64,000 bases of DNA from Abelmoschus esculentus (GCA_035048815.1 JAUCBN010000023.1:2053501-2117500); one strand, 5' to 3'. Positions 37,465 to 48,557 are shown, numbered from the stretch's first letter. Notes: a model not told the origin generated them from the letters alone. Made by a program: numbers and translations.

Positions 37465-38090
37465 AATATGCAGTCATGGAATGGTATTGAATAATCTGTT
37501 GTTAACATTGATGTATATTTCTTGTCTTGTAGTTTTGATTTTGGTTGTTGAATTGTTGCTTTATTTGTTTAAACAGCTTAATATCATATGGGTGGTTGGG
37601 GTCCATTGTGCAACCACTGCTTTCGTCTGCTTTATCCTCTGTAGGTGGACTTAGGGTCGGAAGATTAATTAAAATAAGGGAAAACTACCTATTTAATATC
37701 CGACTTAATGCTTGTTTTAGTACCTTAACTACTTTTTTATCGGTATGGTACTTAATATTATATTTCTAAATTTGTACATGTTAAAAAACTAGAGAGAAAA
37801 AATCAAAATGTGATAGACTATGGTGTCATAAAATCAAAATGTGATAGATTATCGTGTCATTTTTTCTCTCTTGGTTAGCATAAGGTGTATTTGATTGATT
37901 CAGTTAAAATTTTTATAAGTCGATTTAATCGACCTTTTCAAAATAAACGCAAATGATCAATGTGATTTTAAAGAGAGGTGACCACCTAGTCATTTGTGAA
38001 CCAATAGTTAGTAAAGGTTTGGGGTTCAAAAATCTTTCCCAACAAATGAAGTTTTCTTAATAAACTTTGTGCATGCCAAGTGCTTTGAGG
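37465..38090. other. Spacer after the HVA22 gene
   Basis: The first 200 bp are probably 3' untranslated sequence. At about 37800-37870 the phrase AAATCAAAATGTGATAGA is repeated twice within 45 bp, and TTTTTTCTCTC appears as the inverse of GAGAGAAAAA, suggesting a small degenerate inverted repeat. At 37978-38050 a GGGTTCAAAAATC phrase resembles a tRNA box B. Nothing coding is seen. Confidence 0.45.
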
Positions 38091-38404
38091 CGCTGACTAG
38101 AGTTTTTTTTTTAATTAGCTATAGTGGTTATAATAATATCTGTTTTAGAATATACTCTCAATCATTAGATATTAATCGCTCAAGGTTATAACAATCGTTT
38201 CTTTAATCACCGAAGCAAGATGGTTCGTATTGCTGTCTACAGTGGTTACAGTAGTATCTGTTCTAGAGTATACTCCCAATCATTAGACATTAATCGTTCA
38301 ATTACTGTGATACAATGTTGATGCTTTAACCCGTAATCTCCAGGAATAACAATCGTTTTTTTAACCACTGAAGTAAGATGGTTCGTGCCGCTGTCTAGAG
38401 TTTT
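38091..38404 (-). mobile_element. Dimeric tRNA-derived SINE with target duplication
   Basis: On the minus strand two SINE units stand head to tail. Unit 1 begins CACGAACCATCTTACTTCAG (about 38388), contains GGTTAAAGCATCAAC, and ends ACCACTGTAG. Unit 2 begins TACGAACCATCTTGCTTCGG, lacks about 45 bp including box B, and ends ACCACTATAGCTAATTAAAA. The pair is flanked by 16-bp repeats differing at one base, CGCTGACTAGAGTTTT (38091-38106) and CGCTGTCTAGAGTTTT (38389-38404), so it apparently inserted as one dimeric unit. The downstream flank is a LINE relic. Confidence 0.8.
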
Positions 38405-38805
38405 GAATCCACGTTCTTGGGCTCATTTGTTGGCGTGGTTTTTCTGCAGTTTGGGAAGAGGTTCATGGTAATATTATTTGGAATGTTGGCAACGTTTGGA
38501 GCAATGTTATAGAATTTGTGGTTATTCCTCCATGCAAGATTTCTGACCCTGAGCATGTTGAACGTGACTCGGTCGTGGACTATGGTCGGAGATTGACCGC
38601 AGATACAAAAAGGGCACTGGCTTCGGGAGAGACCTCGAGCTCTGCTACGGCTGGTGCTCGACCAAGGAATATTTGGCGGCACCCTCCAGTTGCGGGATGG
38701 TGGAAAATCAACGTGGATGGGGATCGGCATTTGGTTGATGGTGGGGCGTCTTGTGGGGCGTGATTAGGAATGAGCATGGTACCTGTTTCCGGAAAATTCT
38801 ATAAC
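38405..38805 (+). pseudogene. LINE-type RNase H domain relic
   Basis: From about 38650 the plus strand encodes ATAGARPRNIWRHPPVAGWWKINVDGDRHLVDGGASCG, then after a one-base frameshift IRNEHGTC. This is the start of the RNase H-like domain (W..PP..GW.KINVDG....GGA.CGGVIR..HG) found at the C-terminus of plant non-LTR retrotransposon polyproteins. The rest of the domain is absent. Upstream frame (RVLNPRSWAHLLAW) is compatible with degraded reverse-transcriptase tail sequence. It is a decayed fragment without function. Confidence 0.8.
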
Positions 38806-39715
38806 GGTGGTCGAATATTGTTGAACACTATTAATGTTGAAGATTATTAAACATCATTAAATTAATTAATAAAAATTAAAAATCTTATGGACTCAATATG
38901 TAATTAATAAAAGAGTGCTAGACTCAACATATAATTAATAATTAATTTAATAATATTCAACGGTATTCAGTGTTAACAGTGTTCAACAGTGTTAAACGCA
39001 TGTTATAGACTTATCCTTCTTAATAGTGATAAGGTGTAATGATGACTATTTTATTAACATATCTCTAGTATTTTATGTATTTTTATATTAATATTGATAA
39101 TTTTTTATTTTTTATCATCGATTAATAATATTATTTGTATCCATTTTTATTTGAATATTTTATTTATTTTTTTAGCGTTTTTTTAATATGATCCTTTTAT
39201 TATAGTTAGTTTCTTCTTTCAATGATTATGGAAAAATATTTGAGTTATATGTTTAGCTTACTTTTATAATTACAAACCTTTGTAATTTTGAATTTTTCAT
39301 CTTTTTAATAAAAATGGTTGCTTCTATAAAAAAATTAAATGATTATTTTGTAATATTTATAAAATTTAATGATATTTTATATTATTTTAATTATTTAATC
39401 AACCTATCTTTGGATTAATAATGATATTTAATAGATTAATGTCTATTTTATAATAAAATTATTTTTTTATATTTTTATAAGTATAATAATCATTTAAAAC
39501 AATTTAATGATTATTTATAATTTTTTAAAATTTTTAAGTTGTGATAAAATTATCAAAAAAACAACAATAATATTGACCGAAATGATCTTCGGCCCAAGAG
39601 ATCCCTCCTTTAAGTCACTTGAATTTTTTTTAATCTTTTAAGCCTCTAAAATTTTAAAAAAATATTTTGATCTCTAAAATTTTATTCTAAGTTTTGGAAA
39701 AAAAAATATAACTTA

Positions 39716-40255
39716 TTCAGGTAAATTTTACAAATCGTCATTAAATTTTATCCCACAACCTGTTTTGATCATTAAAATTTTAAAGCATTCAATTTACTTA
39801 CTAAAGTTTAGACATTAAACATTTTTTTCACTTCCCTGTTAAATTTTTGATGACATTTATTGATAAAAAACGAATAAATTTCTCCAAGATCCGAACACTG
39901 AAAAACTTTATTGGTACTAGAGAATCAATATATTAAGAAACGAGTTTCATCCAATGATGAAAAAGAAAAATCAACGAGAGAAAAATTAAAAGATTGTTGT
40001 CCGATTCTTGAACTTTAAAGTATTTTCCGGTAATATATAGGTCATATTCAGATTTAGAGGACGAAATAAGGTAACTAGTGAAACTTGAGACAGAACAATT
40101 TTTGTCTACAACTATTTGAGGTTTAAGAGTAACAATAAATATTTAACGTCTAAATTTTATTAACAAAAAACATTTAATCTCTAATCTCTAAATTTAATGA
40201 GTAAAATAAATTTTAAAAAAAATTAATAATAATTTACGTAATTTACCCCACTTTT
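39716..40255. mobile_element. MITE family 2, copy 1
   Basis: The left arm contains GTCATTAAATTTTATCC, GATCATTAAAATTTTAAAG and TTACTTACTAAAGTTTAGAC. The right arm read in reverse has GGGGTAAATTACGTAAATTATT, ACTCATTAAATTTAGAG and AAAATTTAGACGTTAAA. The interior (AACACTGAAAAACTTTATTGGTAC, ATCAACGAGAGAAAAATTAAA, ACTTTAAAGTATTTTC) is closely shared with the copy at 40706-41225. No coding frame, and no target duplication was fixed. Confidence 0.65.
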
Positions 40256-40259
40256 AACC

Positions 40260-40700
40260 TTCCTAAAAGCTAACAAATGGTTCCTGGAAAACATCAAGTC
40301 TCGTGGTTAGGACGTCCCATGACCCACCACCCATCTGTCTTGGACCCCTTTGTTTGATGACTGTTTCCCCCTGAAGTCGTCTGCAACAGCACCACAACAT
40401 GTTGAATAATGACCGAGTCGTGTAGGAACAGAAACGTACCACTGATTGTCCCATTGCGTATCACACACCACATGTCCTGCTCCGGCAGACTGCACTTTTC
40501 ATGGTTAAGTCCGAGGTACCATCCGTAAGGTCCTCGCCAATCGAAAAATTATATTGTGGGTAAGTGATTTAGTTTCCCTTAGTTGAATATGTGGCTTTGA
40601 ACAAGTTAGTGTTGCATTTGGAACTCCATGTCTTATTTTCCTGACATTATAGGTATAGGTATGTAATAAACATGTTAGATCCAAATTAAAAATGGGTGGT
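40260..40700. other. Low-AT block of unknown origin between two repeats
   Basis: In the middle of a very AT-rich region, 40290-40540 has near-genic composition. On the minus strand two overlapping frames are open for 60-68 codons; one reads HVVCDTQWDNQWYVSVPTR followed by STCCGAVADDFRGKQSS. I recognise no family, there is no convincing start or splice context, and both frames look equally plausible, so it is left as a possible gene relic or captured fragment. Confidence 0.35.
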
Positions 40701-40705
40701 AAATT

Positions 40706-41225
40706 TGTGATAATCTAAACCTATTAGGGTCATTAAAACTTTAAAGTATTTAATTTATCCATTAAAATTTAAATATATTTTTTTTTATCATTTTTCTGTT
40801 AATTTTTTAACATCTATTTATTATCAAGCAGAAGATTCTTTTTTAAGATCTGAACGATGAGAAACTTTATTTGTACGACGGAAATAACATTTTGAAAAAC
40901 AGACTTTATTCGACAGCGGAGGAGAGAAATCAACAAGAGAAAAATTAAATTTTTTCTCGGTTTATAGACTTTAAAGCAATTTTCGATAAAAAAAATAGTT
41001 CGAATTGGTATTCAGGAAGTGAGACCAAATGAGTGATGGAATTTGATACCAAATGAGTGATGGAATTTGATACCAAATGACCACTATTTAGGATAATGAA
41101 TAGTAGAGTCATAAGAATCGTTTAATGTTTAATTTTAAATGAGTAAATTAAATGTTTTAAAATTTTAATAACTAATATAAATTTAAAAATAAAATTACGT
41201 AATAATTTATATAATTTATCCATTA
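40706..41225. mobile_element. MITE family 2, copy 2
   Basis: Same order of motifs as the copy at 39716-40255: GGTCATTAAAACTTTAAAG, TTAATTTATCCATTAAAATTT, CTGAACGATGAGAAACTTTATTTGTAC, AAATCAACAAGAGAAAAATTAAA, then the AT-rich right arm ending TTACGTAATAATTTATATAATTTATCC. It carries an internal duplication of GAGTGATGGAATTTGATACC near 41030-41075. No coding frame. Confidence 0.65.
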
Positions 41226-42194
41226 AAAACATGAAAAAATCGTAATACTTCGGCCATAACATTCTATTGTTGAGAAGTTTTGTAGACGAAAGGTCTCATG
41301 GTGCTTCATGGTCTTTGTACCGTTCGATAGTAACGATATTAACTGAACTAAAAATTAATTTATTTATTTAATAGTTGGTTTCTGAAAAATATTTTAAATT
41401 TTAAAATTTAAATTATTTAAAGAATAAGAGAGATTATCTTAAATATTTCGATATAATTGTGTTTTTCAATAAATAATTTTATTATCTAACAGCATAAACC
41501 TGTTACATAAAACAATCCACTCTATAACTTATAATCCCTCTATACAAGTATATCTCAACTGAAAATTAACAGAGACAGTTGTAATAATGTTTTGTTTGGC
41601 TCATGTCGTACTAAAAAAATTATTATACAGTCTTGATTTATTACGTTATTTTTAATTTTTTATTAAGATTTGTTATTAAAATGACATAAAAAAGATATAA
41701 AAATCCACCTTAGAAAATAAAATAAAAAATTATTATTAAATAAGATAAATTATATAGTGAATTAGACCTGCATAATAATTTTTTTGTTATATATATATTA
41801 CATGATAGAGAGATAATTCCGATAATAATGATAAAACTGTATATAAAATTTTAATTTTTTATTTTAAATTTAAAGGTTCTATCTCTACCTCGGTTGTGGA
41901 CCTTAGAACATGAAAATAAAAATAAAAAATAGCAGAAAAATAATAAAAACAAGTGTCTCATATTTAATTTTAAATTTTATTTATCCATCGATGATGACCA
42001 TGATATTATTTGGTAGTTCGAATTATTACCGTACCCAAATCATAAATATTCACATACCACAACATCTTAAACATCTGTTAGCTTTCCTTTTTTTTCCAAA
42101 CAAAAAAATTATTAAATATTTTAAAACGCTTCGAATACAGGCATTAAACTTTTTTTAATGACATCTATCGTCATCCGTCATTGATTGTTATTTG

Positions 42195-42545
42195 ACATAA
42201 TATCGATATTAAAACTTTTACATTTTGCTTCACTTTTTTTTATTTTTATTTTTCATGAAACTCATTTAAAATCGACGAAAAGTCTATATAAAAGTCTAAC
42301 ATGCTAATAGCATGATATATTTCGATAACTTTTTTTTGATGATGTTAGTTTTGAGATTGTTGCTCTTGTCTAAAACAATGCTTCTAATCGTCTAAATTTT
42401 CGAACAAACATTTCAAACCTTCAAACTAATAATTTTTTTTGTTTGAATCTCTTGTTTTTAAACGAGTTTCATCAAAAACGAATCTAAAAAGAAGAAAGAA
42501 AAATAAAATATGAACGTTTTGATATTGATATTACCGCAAATGAAG
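42195..42545. mobile_element. Palindromic MITE-like element
   Basis: The left arm TAATATCGATATTAAAACTTTTACATTTTGCTTC is matched by the reverse complement of the right arm, which reads GCGGTAATATCAATATCAAAACG and then TTCATATTTTATTTTTC. Inner flanks also show related GATTTT/AAAATC phrases. The limits and any target duplication are uncertain. No coding frame. Confidence 0.5.
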
Positions 42546-43564
42546 ACCGACGAAGGGCATTTGTTAACTCCCAACAATGGTCGGAAAGTTAGTACCTAAA
42601 ATCGAAACATTTTAATTTTTAATGGTAAAATCAATACAAATCAATACCTTAAACAATAAATTTTAAACATAAACTTTAAATCTTAAATTATATTTTTAAT
42701 GTAAAACATAAATAAAAACCCTAAAAAAAATTAGAGAATTTTTTCTCGCCAAATCTACACCTATACTAGTTCATTGAATTTTAGACTTGAACCTAAATAT
42801 TCCTATGACCAAATTTATTTCTCTTTCTATCTGGTGATTAATGGAGTTACCGGAAAATGTGGTACCAGGTATGGATATGCACCGTAAAGCTTTAGGTTTT
42901 CTCGGAATAAAAATTATTTACTTTATTATGTTTTTTTTATATCTTTTTAAAAAAAATTAAATTTAAATCTTAACTTTTATTTTTATTTCTTAAATCCTAA
43001 ACTTACTCTTTAAAAAATACACCATATCTTTAATTCTTTAAACTCTAATTATAACATTTAATCTTGAACCTTAAATCTCTAATTTAAAGAAAAACACAAA
43101 TACAAGTATGAGAAAAAAATAGACGATTTCCGCCCATTTTATCGAGAATACAGGCAAAGGAATGTTAATCATCAGAATTGATAAGCATCTAACAAAATAA
43201 CCGGAAAATATAAAAAGGAAGATAAAAAAACCCGGCAATCAGTTAGCTAAATTATTTTATAATAAATTTTATAAAATTCGATCTAAATTATCGATCAATA
43301 AATTTAATATAAACAATTAAAAATAAAAAATAAAAAATCATAATAATAGTGAGTTAAAAGAAAACACTGACACGTGCAATTGAAAATTGTATTTGAAGTG
43401 AGCATGGGATCACAAGAGACATGATTTGGTATTCAAATCGACAGAGGCGTTGAAGAAAAGAATATAGAAATTAGGTCTAGTTTTTGTGTAATTAAATGAT
43501 AATATATTATAACAGTTAACTATGAACATCCCTTATTGTTATATAATATAAATATTTATTACAT

Positions 43565-43695
43565 TACGAATTATTGTTTTCAGAAATTATAGGTTTGAAT
43601 ATCAATATTATAGTACAGTGATTGAGCAATCAATATTTAATAATTAAATATATATTCTAAAACAAATATCATTATAATCGTTGTAGCTAAATTAT
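43565..43695 (+). mobile_element. tRNA-derived SINE family, copy 3
   Basis: It has TATAGGTTTGAATATCAATA (box B-like), then TACAGTGATTGAGCAATCAAT, ATTCTAAAACAAATATCATTA and CGTTGTAGCTAAATTATAA. The order and spacing match the copy at 55489-55656. Box A is not preserved. Confidence 0.6.
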
Positions 43696-44277
43696 AATAT
43701 ATAATTGTAAAGTATTTTTTCAGAAAATATATGCTTTCCAAGTATTCAAATTTCTGGTATAATCGTATATATGTATTTAATTTCTTAACCATTATTATCC
43801 TATTCATTATGCTACGATTAAAAAATAAACGATAAATAAATAAGAAATCAAACATACAAGAATATAGAATCGAAGAAACTACTTCTAAATAAAGTACAAC
43901 AGTTATTTTTAAAAGTTGGATATTCTTAATGTCCGAGAGTCGTATTCAGTCCAACTAAATTTGGAACCAAACTGGCTTACACTTCCAACAGGGACAAAGT
44001 TCTTGAAATGTCGCAACAGGAGAAATGAATTGGTTTGGTTAAAGGCTTGAAATGGTTGATGCAGAAGCCAAGAGAATGACAGAAAGAGGGACCACCATGT
44101 CCTTGGGGAGGGCAGCATTGACCCAATGGAAGCTGCCATCAGGGATGTCTTGTGAGCTCATTTTCAAAACCCCTCTCCCAAGAAAAAAAACCCTAATATT
44201 TCTCAACTTTGTCCCCACAACCCCACATGAAGCTGTTTCTCCCCTTCTCTATGAAAAAAACATTTACCTTACCAAAT

Positions 44278-44422
44278 GAGTTTGGTCTAAATAATAATCT
44301 AACTATATATGGTTTAAGTAGGTTTAGATTCGAGATTTTGTGTATATAAATGAGTTGGTTCGAATAATAATCAACTAGATATTATTTTAATAGGTTTAGA
44401 TTCGAGACTTTGTGTATATAAA
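44278..44422. repeat. ~73-bp tandem duplication
   Basis: Two adjacent copies each run from GAGTTTGGTCTAAATAATAA or GAGTTGGTTCGAATAATAA to TAGGTTTAGATTCGAGA(T/C)TTTGTGTATATAAA. The 3' halves are nearly identical and the 5' halves have diverged. It lies about 360 bp upstream of the SAUR start. Confidence 0.75.
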
Positions 44423-44449
44423 AAATCTACAAAAGTGATGCATTATCAG

Positions 44450-44655
44450 GGACGGATCTAAAATTTTCTATAAGGGATACAAGCTATAAGAAGGTATATT
44501 AGAGATACATAGGTGCAAAATTATAATAGTTTAGGGATACAGAATTAGGTTATCAATAAAAAATACGAAATAAATGTATAAAATATAAGAAAACTTGAAA
44601 TTTTTAAGGTATACGACTGCACCCAAACACCTTTAGATTCATTCCTATTCATTAT
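44450..44655. mobile_element. CAGGGACGGATC-type non-autonomous element
   Basis: The left end is CAGGGACGGATCTAAAATTTTC, and the right end read in reverse is TAGGAATGAATCTAAAGGTG, giving an imperfect terminal inverted repeat (GGGACGGATCTAAA against GGAATGAATCTAAA). A second element with a similar CAGTGACAGATCC end lies near 46590. It sits about 130 bp upstream of the SAUR start and just upstream of its TATA box. Confidence 0.55.
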
Positions 44656-44706
44656 CAAAATTAAGTATTCGATTTAGATTAATTATGCAAATTAGCTTTC
44701 TCACCA

Positions 44707-44712
44707 TATAAA
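44707..44712 (+). promoter_or_regulatory. TATA box of the SAUR gene
   Basis: TATAAA lies 78 bp before the ATG at 44785, followed by a CT-rich leader. Transcription start would be expected near 44740. Confidence 0.7.
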
Positions 44713-44784
44713 CCCCTCTTTTCACCCTCTTTCAAATCCCACCACCCCTCCTTCTTCCTCTCCTATTCTTCACATCTCACAACA

Positions 44785-45114
44785 ATGGCGATCAGCAGGA
44801 AACCCAACAGGTTGGCACAAACAGCCGTGATAAAGCAAATCATGAAACGGTGTTCCAGTTTGGGAAAGAAACAACAACAAGGCTACGGCGATGAACAGCA
44901 AGGACTCCCTTTAGACGTCCCGAAAGGTCACTTCGTGGTGTACGTCGGCGAGAACAGATGCAGACACATTGTCCCCATCTGGTTCTTGACCCGACCCGAG
45001 TTCCAGAGCTTGCTCCGTCAAGCGGAGGAAGAGTTCGGGTTCGATCACGACATGGGACTCACCATTCCTTGTGAAGAAGATGTTTTCCAGTCTTTAACGT
45101 CCATGCTCAGATGA
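44785..45114 (+). CDS. SAUR family protein (SAUR50-like)
   Basis: Small auxin-up RNA protein of 109 residues encoded without introns, as is usual for the family. Known SAURs inhibit PP2C.D phosphatases and so activate plasma-membrane H+-ATPases to promote cell expansion. The basic N-terminus contains IKQIMKRCSSLGKK. The SAUR domain runs from about residue 42: LPLDVPKGHFVVYVGENR, RHIVPIWFL, EFQSLLRQAEEEFGFDHDMGLTIPCEEDVFQSLTSML. This wording places it in the SAUR8/14/50 group. The tryptophan in IVPIWFL replaces the serine usual in that group. A TATA box at 44707 and a CT-rich leader precede it. Confidence 0.93.
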   Translation: MAISRKPNRLAQTAVIKQIMKRCSSLGKKQQQGYGDEQQGLPLDVPKGHFVVYVGENRCRHIVPIWFLTRPEFQSLLRQAEEEFGFDHDMGLTIPCEEDVFQSLTSMLR

Positions 45115-45271
45115 ATCAAAGGCTGGTTTTCATGGAGAAACGTTGAAGTCAGAAGCTGCTGTCTTTGCTTCTTTGTTTACATTTTCTCATATTTTTACTC
45201 AGTTTTATAAACTGATCTGACTCGGGAAAAAAAGCATATAGATTGTTTGTTTTTATGTGGGTTTCCTGATA

Positions 45272-45605
45272 TGGCTAAATTACTAAATTCATCATTAAAC
45301 TTTATTTTATAATTTATTTTAATCATTAAACTTTTAAAATAATTAATTTAATCGCTAAATTTTATATATTAACGTTATTATAACGTACCATAAATAAATA
45401 ATATTTTCTTTTATTTACCGATGTATCATCTTTTATCAATATTTGCTATCGATTTAATCCACATCATAATGGTGTTAGAAAATTAATAATAAAATAATAA
45501 AAATAATCAATATATAAAATTTAGAGAAAAAATTAATTTATTTTAAAATTTAAATATAAAAATAAATTAAAAAATAAAATTTAATAATAATTTATATATA
45601 TTTTT
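45272..45605. mobile_element. MITE family 2-like palindromic element
   Basis: The left arm (TAAATTACTAAATTCATCATTAAAC, TTTATAATTTATTTTAATC, AATTAATTTAATCGCTAAATTTTATATATT) is matched in reverse by the right arm (AATATATAAAATTTAGAGAAAAAATTAATTT to AATTTATATATA). It resembles the arms of the elements at 39716 and 40706 but has a shorter centre. No coding frame. Confidence 0.6.
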
Positions 45606-46589
45606 TAAAATTTATAAATCTGATGAGAGAAAGGTGGAAAAATATTTTCCTCGTTGAGTTTTTTTCTCAATTATGTTCAAAATTGAGATTTATTTTTTAT
45701 ATTTTAATTTAATATAATTTGACTGTCTCTAACTTACAAAATTTATGATATATTTTGATTAAAATATTGATGTGACAATTCTAACATATTATTGATGTCA
45801 TGGATCTCTTTACAAAGGAGGTGATGTTTTTTTAAGTTACGGTTACGATTTTAGTTAGAATAATTGTGTTTTTATTAATGTTTTTATTTTAAATTAACGA
45901 GTTTAGAATTTATGATTTAAGATTTAAGGTTATATATTGGGTTAGGATTTAGGATTCAAAGTTTAGAGTTAGGGTTTAAAGAATTAGGGATAAGATAGGT
46001 TTTTAGATATAGAGTTTAGGGTTTAAGATGTAAAAAAATTATGATTAAAGTTTAAAATTTAAATTTTAAAAATTTTAACAGGTAAATAAAAGGAGACATA
46101 AGCAAAAATTTTCTATACTCTTATAAAACAGTTATGTTAGAGAATAAAATTTAATAATAATTTATTTTTTATTCAAATTTTAATCATTTAAATGATACAT
46201 TAATATTGAATTTTTGTTAATCCTAATTCTTCATTAAATCTAATTTATAAAAATTGTCAGCTGTCCCTCAATTATTTAGAGGACATAATGAAAGTGATTA
46301 GTCGAGAAAATAAAACAAAATGTTTTTAAAACTCAAATTGCTTCACAGCAAAGTTCAACACAAGACTGTGATGAAGACACTACTAGGGTCTATAAGCATC
46401 AAAGTTACAAAAAATCTCCATGTGATTATATCAAATCAAGGGGTTACAAGGTCACATTAGAGATGTGGTTTCAAATATAGTTATAATGGATACTACATGC
46501 ATAAAGGTATAATTTACTCGTCACGATTGATTATGAAATATATTTTATTCGTATTTATAAGAATCAAACTTTTGATTTTATGGTTAAAG

Positions 46590-46940
46590 GCAGTGACAGA
46601 TCCAAAAAAATATTTGAAGATGAGTATATATAGAATTTTAAAATTTCAGGTGGGCACAACCGAACCAGGATTTGAAATTGAGGGGAGCAAAACATAAATA
46701 TTTAGAAGGGGCAAATTCATAAAAATAATTTTAAAAAAAATAAATAAAAAAACAAAAATAAAAAAATTCTTTGAGGGCGGGAAAGATTGCCCCACTCCAC
46801 CTCACTTAGTTTTGTCCCTGTGCACAACTCAAAAATATTTTTAAAAAATAAAGATCAATTCATAAAATTAAAAAAATTTTAAGATAAATGTGTAAATTTT
46901 AAAAAATTTAAGATCCTATACATCAAGTTTATCCGCCACT
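46590..46940. mobile_element. CAGTGACAGATCC-type non-autonomous element
   Basis: The left end GCAGTGACAGATCC is matched by the reverse of the right end, CCAGTGGCGGATAA. Inside, AACCGAACCAGGATTTGAAATTGAGGGG looks like the start of a second, nested element of the same kind, and GGGGCAA/TTGCCCC phrases occur in both orientations. Limits are approximate. Confidence 0.5.
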
Positions 46941-48290
46941 GGTTAAGGGATGAGGTGAACAACTACCGCATCACATCTCACGGTTATAAAAGAAATTATT
47001 TTACTCGTAAATCTTATTAGCAACTCGATTATGTTTAATTAATTAAACCAAAGCTACTCTCTTTAATCTTGAGTTCTCTGCTTTAATAATGATGCCTGAT
47101 TGAACGTATAACGTAGTAGTAAAGTGCAAGACGGCTCATGAGGGTTAGGTCCCCTCCATGCATGGTAATATGTTTTTAAGACCTTTAGGGGGAGTAAAAT
47201 TTTTATAATAAAATTGATTTCTAATCCTCTAAAATAATAAAATTCTAATTAATCCTTCAAAAATTTTCCATGCCTTCATTTCTAGTAAGGTATATTGTAT
47301 TCAATTTTTGTAAGGGTGTTAATTATACGGAGAATAATCGAAAATCGTAAAAATTTAAATTAATGAGATTAAATAATAACTGAAATTTTTATCCACCAGA
47401 ATGGAATAGAGAAAATTTTATCTTTAAAGATCAAATACAACCATGGCCGAAAATTGTTATATATGTACCGTGAGGATTCTTGAAAAATATCAAAGAAAGA
47501 TTTCTACAAGAATCGTCGATATTATTATAATTTTTTAAAAAAATCATCAATATTATTATAATTTTCTATGAGTATACAAAAACTATTGTGTGCCTAAAAA
47601 GTATTATAAATTTCTCGTTTAGAATCATTTAAATTTATTATGACAAGGGAAGACACTTCTGTTGGGTAGGGTTTGCCTGTTTGAGTGTTTCAACAAAATG
47701 TGGGTGATGTTCTTAGTAGTCGATCTCTGATTCAGACATCGCATGGTCCCGATACAAGATCAAGGAGGGTGCGAGGTGTACAAACGGGGTGAGGCTACAG
47801 GTGGGGTAGGGATAGGTATTACACTCAGGTTTTGATTTTATCCGATCCGATTGAATTAGATTTCTTTTTATGAAAATTAAAATTTTAGATTGAATTAAAT
47901 TAAATTTTTATTAAAAGTAAAATTAGATCGGTTTCGAGTTTATGATAGAAAATTTTCACTTACCGCCATAAAAATTAATCCTTATCTTATAAGTTTCAAC
48001 TCCTTTAACCTAAATTTCGAACACATCGCTTCAAATGACAAAAATTTAAGTATTGCCTTTAGACTAAAGATGAGAGAAAAAAGAAAGGGAAAAAGTTAAA
48101 AGTGTCAGCCTCATTTTTAAAAAATGGGCTAATTACAAACTAAGCCCTTCCTATGCTTCCCTCTTCTCATTTTAGTCACTTCCCAAGCCCAACAAGACAT
48201 TTAATGTCTCATCGAGATGTTTTTAAGACCAACGAACTTAAAATTCGACCAAAACTTCAAGGCCCACGATTTGGGTGAACACACAAAATC

Positions 48291-48315
48291 TGAATTTTTT
48301 TTAATCAGCTATAGT
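48291..48315 (-). mobile_element. SINE 3'-end fragment
   Basis: Read on the minus strand this is AACTATAGCTGATTAAAAAAAA, the 3' end and A-tail of the SINE family seen at 55489-55656. The rest of the element is absent, consistent with 5' truncation. The match is short. Confidence 0.4.
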
Positions 48316-48557
48316 TGTTTAGGGAAAAGATACATGAAAGGTTTAATATGTTCTTAGTCCTTGTACTCTTCTAACTTTTTAAATTTAGTCATGTTTTTAT
48401 TATAATTTGACATGTCCAACTTTTATTATTAGAACATTTTGTCTTTGTATATTTAAATTAATTTTGCATTAAATAAAAATATGTTATTATATAATAAAAA
48501 TAAAATAGTCTGTACATGTGCAACATGTAGGTATTTTAATGTACATGAAATGCTGGC

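Larger units (their letters stand above)
38806..44700. other. 5.9-kb transposon-rich spacer
   Basis: No intact gene is recognised. The stretch holds two related ~520-bp repeats in the same orientation (39716-40255 and 40706-41225) flanking a less AT-rich block (40260-40700, listed), a palindromic MITE (42195-42545), a SINE copy (43565-43695), a tandem repeat (44278-44422) and a CAGGGACGGATC-type element (44450-44655). Around 43900-44280 the composition is balanced and open frames exist on both strands, but I recognise no family. The block 38810-39000 has GAATATTGTTGAACA phrases that recur near 54070 and 54240. Confidence 0.55.
45120..48557. other. Spacer between SAUR and FPP genes
   Basis: After about 130 bp of probable 3' untranslated region no gene is recognised. 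The stretch has a palindromic MITE (45272-45605), degenerate TTTAGGGTTT-like sequence (45890-46080), a CAGTGACAGATCC-type element (46590-46940), a tRNA-like fragment near 47105-47160 and a short SINE 3' end near 48291-48315. The block 47640-47830 is less AT-rich but has no coding frame. Confidence 0.55.

Noticed and set aside
43909..44279. Open frames of 75-76 codons on both strands near 44 kb
   Set aside because: Composition is gene-like but neither frame shows a recognisable domain, splice context or promoter; left unannotated as coding.
45890..46080. Interstitial telomere repeat (TTTAGGG)
   Set aside because: The sequence has many GGTTTA-like words but no two perfect adjacent TTTAGGG units; it is low-complexity sequence.
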